A stretch of 11,963 bases of DNA from CAYJXJ01 sp964374095 (GTDB taxonomy: Bacteria > Elusimicrobiota > Elusimicrobia > UBA1565 > UBA9628). Below the pieces are notes generated by a model that was not told the origin of the DNA, did no database searches, and was given only the letters and a program-made list of their open reading frames with translations. Position numbers and translations under genes: made by a program. This document shows positions 1-5,104 of this stretch, in pieces; positions within the stretch are counted from its first letter, which is position 1, and each line of letters opens with the position of its first letter. Where the stretch lies: positions 1 through 11,963 of the forward strand of contig CAYJXJ010000145.1 in NCBI GenBank assembly GCA_964374095.1, written 5' to 3'.

Positions 1-1013
1 CTATCGAGCGAGGCATAGCGCAGGACACGGATGCCCTCGTCGAAACGAAACCTAACCGAGCGGGAGGCCGCGAAATAGGGCGTGAACGCCTCGACGTCCT
101 CAAGCGCGGGGTCGATGGTATAACCCGTGAAATCCAGGCCGGAGGTGAGGGCGCCCGCGACGGCCGGGTCAACAGCCGGCAGGTCCATGGTGGCGCGGCT
201 GGCGATGAAAATTTCGCCGCTGGTTCCGATATAGGGAGCCTGGCTATGAGTCAATTGCGTGACCGGCGGCGCCGTATCCGCCAGGGCCACGCGCACCAAC
301 GCCCGCGTGGATATCCCGTGGGTCTCCATTCGGATGTGAGTCTCGCCAATCGCCACGGCGCGGACGAGTCCTGCCGCGTCCACCGCGGCGACGGCGGCAT
401 CCTCGGATGTGAAGGCCAGAGAGCTGCCTCCGGTTATCATGAGCTCGCCATGCTCGGCCGTCCGCGCAAAGACATCGATCGCGGCAGATTCACCCGGGGA
501 CAGATTGATCGACGATTCCGGAAAGAGGACCGGATCGAACTGTCCGCGGGTGTAGAGATTGAACACCGGGGCCAAGGAGAGGATTGAACCCGCCGGCAGG
601 ACGAATACCTTCAGGCGCGTCGCCTCGCCGCCGTGGAAGACCCAGACGCTGGTCGTCCCGGTGCTCAGCGCCGAGACCGCGGCGCCGGCATCCACCTGGG
701 CGATAGCCGGGTCATCGGAAAGGTAGAAGGTTTCAAGATCGGAGGTGATGTCCGCCACGCTGAAGTCGTCGAAGCGGGCCTTTACGGAGAGTTGGGTCGA
801 TTCCCCCGGGCCTATGAGGGCGACCTGGGACGGGAACACCTCCATGGAGGCGGGGTGCCGAGAGGCGACGCGCGCGGGCGGAGCGTCGACCGTCCCGGCG
901 GGGGCGATCACGACGCCCGCGGTGGAAAGATCGAGCTCGAAAGTGAGGGCGTGGAGCGCCGGGGACCGGAGGATGAGTCCGGCCAACGCCACCCCAACGC
1001 GAAAGATTCTCAC
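1..1013 (-). CDS. Exported surface protein with BIG-type Ig-like domains (partial, 3' end off the left edge)
   Basis: This gene is read from a GTG at 1013 leftward through the window edge, 337 codons with no stop. The start is supported by an AGGTGA Shine-Dalgarno sequence 7 nt upstream; the next in-frame codon upstream of the ribosome site is a stop. Residues 1-22 form a Sec signal peptide (MRIFRVGVALAGLIL..., ending in a LHA-type cleavage site). Residues about 58-140 and 165-250 look like two BIG_2-type Ig-like domains, with the usual 'V..SP...L..G......' openings and 'D..IA.VDA.G.V.A...G...I' strands. From about residue 250 'DTAPPVTQL' begins a further Ig/OmpL47-like module, of a kind often repeated in long surface proteins. 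The product is probably an outer-surface or secreted adhesive protein; no enzyme motif is visible. It lies 57 nt downstream of the DUF6714-like gene on the same strand, so cotranscription is possible. The module assignments rest on pattern recognition only. Confidence 0.82.
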   Translation of the reverse strand, partial: MRIFRVGVALAGLILRSPALHALTFELDLSTAGVVIAPAGTVDAPPARVASRHPASMEVFPSQVALIGPGESTQLSVKARFDDFSVADITSDLETFYLSDDPAIAQVDAGAAVSALSTGTTSVWVFHGGEATRLKVFVLPAGSILSLAPVFNLYTRGQFDPVLFPESSINLSPGESAAIDVFARTAEHGELMITGGSSLAFTSEDAAVAAVDAAGLVRAVAIGETHIRMETHGISTRALVRVALADTAPPVTQLTHSQAPYIGTSGEIFIASRATMDLPAVDPAVAGALTSGLDFTGYTIDPALEDVEAFTPYFAASRSVRFRFDEGIRVLRYASLD

Positions 1014-1070
1014 GCGACGGTCACCTCATTTCCTCTTTCTGTCCGATGCTCCGACTCCCTGAAATCCCCC

Positions 1071-1589
1071 TCACTGTTTTTGCTCCAATAATTTCGAAAT
1101 GAACTCAATGCATCGCTCAAAATTCTCACCCGAAGGAGAGACGATTCCGCACTTCTCTGCGTTTCGTCGAACATCGGCAAGTCGAAACGATAGGAACTCG
1201 ATCACTGCACTTAGTTGGGCCGGGGTCAAAGGATCCAATCGGTCCATACTCCATTTTTGACCAGGAATTGGATTAAAGATAGTGTGCAGGTGCTCTTCAA
1301 TGTGGGCAACCCCACCGTCGTTCGGATTGTCCAGACAAATCCAAAGGTAACCAGGGAGGAAGTACTGAAATGCCTGGGGAGTCATCGGGAAAAGTCCGGA
1401 AGACAGGGGGGCGTAATCGATTATTAAATCCGCGGGCAATTGCCTCCAATCCCGGCCAGTGAGCACGGGCCTCAATCGGTCCCACTCCGAACTAAAGGAT
1501 TCGAAGATATCGTCCCCCGGATAGGCGACCTCGCCAAATGCCGCTTCAATTTGCCGCTTCAATCGGAGCACGTCAATCCCATTCGACAC
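1071..1589 (-). CDS. DUF6714-like small protein, candidate immunity protein
   Basis: This is a 172-residue soluble protein without signal peptide or membrane helix. It resembles the DUF6714 family as I remember it: an N-terminal helix followed by 'YPGDD' (residues 23-27), 'GRDW' (45-48), 'TPQAFQYFLPGYL' (70-82) and a late 'LTPAQLSAVIEFL' helix (121-133). No biochemical role is known to me for that family. The start is a GTG with AGGAG 7 nt upstream, directly after the stop of the large upstream gene (12 nt gap), so translation is probably coupled. A small cytoplasmic protein immediately behind a large exported protein with a distinct C-terminal tip is the classical position of an immunity gene. 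Its base composition is far lower in GC (42-48% in three 60-nt blocks counted by hand) than the flanking genes, which suggests acquisition together with the tip. The immunity role is inference from position. Confidence 0.85.
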   Translation of the reverse strand: MSNGIDVLRLKRQIEAAFGEVAYPGDDIFESFSSEWDRLRPVLTGRDWRQLPADLIIDYAPLSSGLFPMTPQAFQYFLPGYLWICLDNPNDGGVAHIEEHLHTIFNPIPGQKWSMDRLDPLTPAQLSAVIEFLSFRLADVRRNAEKCGIVSPSGENFERCIEFISKLLEQKQ

Positions 1590-1601
1590 TCTCTTGCTCC
1601 T

Positions 1602-4004
1602 CTAGAATCCAGCTGCAGTGCATTGCTCGACAAGCTCTTCGCACTTTTGGATTCCCGTGATTTCATCTGCAACTGCGTCCGCATGCCCCTTATCTGCGAC
1701 ACCGCGGAAGCACCTATCGGTCACAGCGATACGAGCATTGAGGCACTCCCGGCGAACTGCTAAGTTCTGTTGCCATTCCCTGCAAGCAGTGGGGGTTATG
1801 GGAGCCTTTGTGCATGCGCGACCCACCCTACAGAAGGCCTCAACAAGACCCTGCAATAGGTTGTGCTCCGCGAGCGGGCATGCGACCACCAGGATGCCCG
1901 CCTCCTTTGGCACCGGGGCGAACCCCGGGCCGGACGCCGTCGCGACAACCTTCCCGCTTCCCGGCAGCGAAAGGGGAGAGAAGACCGTGAGGTTGCCGGT
2001 CCGAGGGCTCAGCGTCCCAAGGAATTCCGGAGCGAGGTTCCAGTTGATCCCCGTGACTTTGCAAGGTTTCAGGCCGGCGGCAGATGCGGGGAACGTGATC
2101 CCCGCATCGTAGCGTTTGCTCCGGCCTCCAAGCTCCTGAACTTCCGTCGCATCCACCGGCGGGGTGATCGTAACTTTCGGCGGCTGGCAAGCCCCATAGT
2201 CCCTACATGCGAAATAGCTGTCTGAATTGAACCTCACAGCCTCTCCCCTCCGCCCCATCCTCGGGAGCCACGGCCAATAGAGATCTAGGTTCTGCGCCCC
2301 GGGCGGGACCGGCATTGGAATCACCGGGTCCCAGACCTCCACGTTGAGGTGAGGCTGGAACCCGGGTTGGCCCGCGTACGCGCCCGCCCTTCCCGTGTTG
2401 TCCGCCGTCCCGATCACCTGACCCGCCGAGACGTTCTGGCCGGCAACCACCGCCGCCCCGGGCTGTAGGTGGGAATAGATCGTGTAGACGTACTTGTCCC
2501 GCACCCGAGACTCGGTCGCCACCACGTAGCCGCGCCCGGTGTTGCCCGCGATTTCGCCGGGGGCGAACTCCCCGGCGAAGATCACCTTTCCCGCGATGCC
2601 CGCCCGCACCCCGGAATCAAGACCATAGGCGAAGTCCGCCCCCGCGTTCACCGCGTGCGGCGAGAACACCCGCGGCGCGTTGAACGCGCCGTCCCCGAAC
2701 GGATCATCCCTCGGTCCCGCATCCGGCATCGGGCACGTCCTGTTGGGATCCTCGCACACCAGCCTAATGCCGAAATTGAGCTGGGCCGCGGTCATCTCCG
2801 GGAAGACGTAGGCGGGAGGGTTGCCGGTCACAGGCGCTTCTCGACCGCAGTTGTGGGCGACGCAGGCGATGTCGGGCCTAGCCGCGAGGTCCCCCAGCAC
2901 GCCCCGGTATACGAAGGTCGGTCCTCCCGGCGCGCACAGATCGACGGTGAAACTAGCCGTGAAACTAGCCGTAACGGTCGAGGAAACGTTCTTCTTTTCG
3001 TCCTCGGCCCGCGCGGCGATTGTGTAGGTCTCCAGGTGGGTGAGGTCCGCGGCCGTCAAGCCCCCGTAGGACCACGAGTCCGCCGTGCCGGAGACGCCGA
3101 TCGCGGTTTCCACGGGCTCGGCCGCCACGGCAAAGCCCGCGCCGCCCCAGTACTTGCCCGTGGAGTCCTCCCGTATGGACAGGAGCACCTGCCTGAGCCC
3201 GAAAGCGTCCGCGGCGGTTCCAGCGATTTCGGGAAGGCTTGAGATCGTCGCGCCGTTGGACGGATTGGTGATCGCCAGCGAGGGCGGCGTGCCGTCGACG
3301 AAGATGCTGCGTTGGGCGGTGCCCGGGTTCTCCAGCACGTTAAAGGCCAAGGCCCCGATGAAGACCGGGTCGGAGGGATCCTTGGAGCGCGGCAGATGCT
3401 CCGGCAGCACGGTGACGGTCATGCCAGCCCCGAGGCTCTTGTAATCTTTCCCGCCGAAATTCACCACGACCCGTATGACGGGGCTCAGGTCGTCCCGAGC
3501 GGACATCGCGATGGTGACGGGCTCCAGCCCGAAGACCTGGTTCTCCGCCGGCGCGAAGATCTCAACCACCGGAGGCGTGGTGTCTTGGGTGAAGGCGATG
3601 CTCACAGGCGTGGATAAGGCCCCCGGGGTGCCGTCGGCGTTGTCCCTTTTCTGGCACTGGATCACGGCGGTTTGGCGGCCGTCGGCGGGGGTGTCCGAAG
3701 GGCAGCCACCGATGCCCAGGAAGCTGACGCTGCAATTCCCACCGGGAAGACCCGTCAAGGTGGCTCTGGCCACGTCCCTAAGGTCATCGCAAGGCGACAG
3801 AATCCCGATATTGAGGGGGAAGTCGCAACACGTCCCTCCGCTGTAGTATCTGTCTTCATGCTTGAGGAAATGGAGGGCGGTGGTCACGGTGCCAGCACTC
3901 GTTGGCCACCTGGTCGGCGCCGCTCTCAGGGGGCTTGAAAAATGCGAGGGCCAGCAGGACCGCGCAACCGGCCAGTGCCTGAGCTCGGCGCAGAGCAGCG
4001 GCAA
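1602..4004 (-). CDS. Exported Ig-like/degenerate M23 protein with cysteine-rich C-terminal tip, candidate polymorphic toxin
   Basis: The open frame gives 800 residues from a weak TTG. Residues 1 to about 40 are not convincing and the true start is probably GTG 4035 in another frame (see 3856-4035). Residues about 140-240 and 238-350 are Ig-like domains, each opening with 'D(T/G)TPP'. Residues about 440-560 are an M23/LytM-type peptidase domain: H450...D457 (metal site), 'YSHL' with H512, the 'V..GQ.V..GQVIG....TG' core, and 'PHLNVEV' at 551-557, where the family has HxH. N554 therefore replaces a zinc ligand. Residues about 710-800 form a compact tip with C725, C731, C741, C754, C765 ('DRCFRG'), H774, C788 and C795. 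This recalls cysteine-rich polymorphic-toxin tips such as Novel toxin 16, from memory and unverified. The protein should be exported and disulphide-bonded. The DUF6714-like gene follows after 12 nt. GC content falls at the tip boundary. Confidence 0.8.
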   Translation of the reverse strand: MPLLCAELRHWPVARSCWPSHFSSPLRAAPTRWPTSAGTVTTALHFLKHEDRYYSGGTCCDFPLNIGILSPCDDLRDVARATLTGLPGGNCSVSFLGIGGCPSDTPADGRQTAVIQCQKRDNADGTPGALSTPVSIAFTQDTTPPVVEIFAPAENQVFGLEPVTIAMSARDDLSPVIRVVVNFGGKDYKSLGAGMTVTVLPEHLPRSKDPSDPVFIGALAFNVLENPGTAQRSIFVDGTPPSLAITNPSNGATISSLPEIAGTAADAFGLRQVLLSIREDSTGKYWGGAGFAVAAEPVETAIGVSGTADSWSYGGLTAADLTHLETYTIAARAEDEKKNVSSTVTASFTASFTVDLCAPGGPTFVYRGVLGDLAARPDIACVAHNCGREAPVTGNPPAYVFPEMTAAQLNFGIRLVCEDPNRTCPMPDAGPRDDPFGDGAFNAPRVFSPHAVNAGADFAYGLDSGVRAGIAGKVIFAGEFAPGEIAGNTGRGYVVATESRVRDKYVYTIYSHLQPGAAVVAGQNVSAGQVIGTADNTGRAGAYAGQPGFQPHLNVEVWDPVIPMPVPPGAQNLDLYWPWLPRMGRRGEAVRFNSDSYFACRDYGACQPPKVTITPPVDATEVQELGGRSKRYDAGITFPASAAGLKPCKVTGINWNLAPEFLGTLSPRTGNLTVFSPLSLPGSGKVVATASGPGFAPVPKEAGILVVACPLAEHNLLQGLVEAFCRVGRACTKAPITPTACREWQQNLAVRRECLNARIAVTDRCFRGVADKGHADAVADEITGIQKCEELVEQCTAAGF
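2947..2970. repeat. 12-bp perfect tandem duplication inside the toxin gene
   Basis: GTGAAACTAGCC occurs twice back to back (2947-2958 and 2959-2970, plus strand). It adds four residues in frame, giving 'TASFTASFTV' at the end of the second Ig-like domain. It looks like a recent slippage duplication. Confidence 0.8.
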
Positions 4005-4035
4005 GAACTAGGGGGACGGCAATACCGAACCGCAC
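3856..4035 (-). other. Displaced 5' end of the toxin gene carrying its signal peptide
   Basis: A 59-codon frame opens at GTG 4035, 9 nt behind a GAGAGG ribosome site, and ends at TGA 3858-3856. It begins VRFGIAVPLVLAAAL and continues with a second hydrophobic run (LAGCAVLLALAFF), as expected of a signal peptide or membrane anchor, followed by 'ESGADQVANECWHRD'. In that last stretch third codon positions are almost all G or C (15 of 16 codons counted), as in the neighbouring genes. The long downstream frame has Arg/Pro/Trp-rich nonsense over the same bases and becomes sensible only near 'HFLKHEDRYY'. I infer one gene starting at 4035 with a one-base frame change at about 3862-3890. It could be a real mutation, an assembly or sequencing error, or less likely a programmed shift. 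Confidence 0.6.
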
Positions 4036-4107
4036 TCTCAGCGGCCTCTCGACGGGGAGGACCCCCGCATCATCCGGTCTCGGCGTTCGCAGATGATGAC
4101 TGCCTTA

Positions 4108-4164
4108 CCGGGCCGCAACAGGATTCCATATGCGGCCCAGTACCGGACGCTACCGCGTCCGGTA
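4108..4164 (-). promoter_or_regulatory. Two adjacent strong hairpins in the toxin leader RNA
   Basis: Two inverted repeats sit next to each other between the predicted promoter and the toxin start. One has 9-bp perfect arms at 4141-4149 and 4156-4164 with a 6-nt loop. The other has 10-bp arms at 4108-4117 and 4131-4140, with one G-U pair in the minus-strand RNA and a 13-nt loop. A run of eight T (minus strand, about 4184-4191) lies upstream of both stems rather than after them, so neither is a standard intrinsic terminator for this direction. They may stabilise or regulate the long leader. I do not recognise a known riboswitch class. Confidence 0.5.
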
Positions 4165-4232
4165 TGCGGCTACTTTACGCGTCAAAAAAAACCTGCCTCC
4201 TGGATTCCGGTTGTTGCCGTTTACTACCAACT

Positions 4233-4260
4233 AGTATAGCGGAGTTGCCAGATTTCTCAA
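4233..4260 (-). promoter_or_regulatory. Predicted sigma-70-type promoter for the toxin gene
   Basis: On the minus strand TTGAGA (4260-4255; 5 of 6 to the -35 consensus) is followed after 16 nt by TATACT (4238-4233; 5 of 6 to the -10 consensus). Transcription would begin near 4226, leaving a leader of about 190 nt before GTG 4035. It lies in a short AT-richer pocket of otherwise GC-rich DNA. Confidence 0.6.
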
Positions 4261-4791
4261 GACCCAGACCTCGGGAACACGCCGGGATCATCCCGATGCT
4301 CCGGGGCCGGTCGTGCCACCCGAAGCCGAAGGCGATCAGCAGGGACTCTAGAGATTTGTCAAAGGGCCGACTCGGCGGGTGAAATTGACTCCTTGGAAAA
4401 TGCTGGTTGGGACTAGCCGAGTTCGCACTTCTCCGGGAAGTACGAATAGTTTAACAGCCATTGCTCCTAAGTTAATTTCTGACCCCCGCTACCATGGGCC
4501 AGCGACTTCCAGAGGTTTCTCCCCCGACAGAAGTACCGCCCGCGACGATGGCCTTTGCGTCGTCGCACGAGTATCGCCTGGAGGGTAGTGCGCCCCAAAG
4601 GCAGATTCACGGGGTTGGGCTCGCGAAGTTTGGCTCCGCGATTGAGCCGGCGCATGACGAGCAGCATCTGTTCGGCGCCGGCCAGATTGGAGGAAGCCTC
4701 CGCCGGCTTCGGGAAGAGCTTGGCCGGCGAAATGTCTTACGGCGCGATCCCATGCTGTTGAACGATGCGCCCCTGGGCGACCCGGAAGGCG
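4261..4791. other. Region without an intact gene
   Basis: I find no convincing gene here. On the minus strand a 37-codon frame (4461-4348, MAVKLFVLPGEV...) follows AGGAG, but the spacing of 2 nt is too short and the sequence matches nothing I know. Another minus-strand frame (about 4467-4736) is coding-like in places ('AEQMLLVMRRLNRGAKL', 'NLPLGRTTLQAIL') but then becomes Arg-rich; it may be decayed coding sequence. The plus-strand frames are Arg/Pro-rich and look like shadows. GTTAATTTCTGACCCC at 4471-4486 resembles sequences that I associate with ends of REP/RAYT-type elements, but there is no transposase. Confidence 0.5.
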
Positions 4792-5045
4792 TTAAACCAT
4801 CGAGGCCGCGTAGAGCTGCATCGCGACGCCGTTGGGATTGGCGGTGTAGAACCGCTCCAGCTTCGGCGCCAACTTCAAATCGAAGAAGACGCGCTCAGCG
4901 TCGAATCCTTCTGCATGACCCGCAGCACGTCGCGGCCGCCCATTCCCGGGAGCCCCGCGTCCAGAACCACGATCTCGACCGGCGTCCATGGTTCGGGGAT
5001 GACTTGATGGATGCTATCAATCCCTCCCCAGGCGGTCAACGAAAA
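4792..5045 (-). pseudogene. Remnant of a response-regulator receiver domain, frameshifted
   Basis: One minus-strand frame (about 5045-4884) reads '...IDSIHQVIPEPWTPVEIVVLDAGLPGMGGRDVLRVMQKDSTLS' in pieces. Within it, 'VEIVVLDAGLPGMGG' is the beta3 strand, phospho-acceptor Asp and following loop of a receiver domain, and 'DVLRVMQKDSTL' is the next helix. This frame stops after about 10 more codons. The adjacent frame continues sensibly with 'VFFDLKLAPKLERFY' and 'NPNGVAMQLYAASMV', then stops at 4792. The N-terminal acidic cluster and the conserved Lys/Pro-Phe region near the end are not visible. I read it as a truncated receiver with at least one frameshift. It lies just downstream of the kinase-module genes on the same strand, though no functional tie can be claimed. 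Confidence 0.5.
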
Positions 5046-5104
5046 GGTGCGAAAACAACAGGCCTATTCTTCGGGCGCGACATCGGCCTCGCCCGGAACG
5101 GATA

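Noticed and set aside
4108..4225. c-di-GMP-type riboswitch in the toxin leader
   Set aside because: A 'GACGC..AAAG' string hints at it, but the conserved core and helix pairing could not be matched.
4348..4461. Minus-strand 37-codon frame (MAVKLFVLPGEV...) after AGGAG
   Set aside because: Spacing to the ATG is only 2 nt, the product matches nothing known and it lies in decayed sequence.
5012..5040. TTGACC-17-TAGCAT on the minus strand, promoter-like
   Set aside because: It falls within the open frame of the receiver remnant and the -10 box matches at only 4 of 6 positions; probably chance.
5072..5095. 6-bp stem after the stop of the 933-residue gene, considered as terminator
   Set aside because: Short stem, 12-nt loop, and the T-rich run comes about 14 nt too late.
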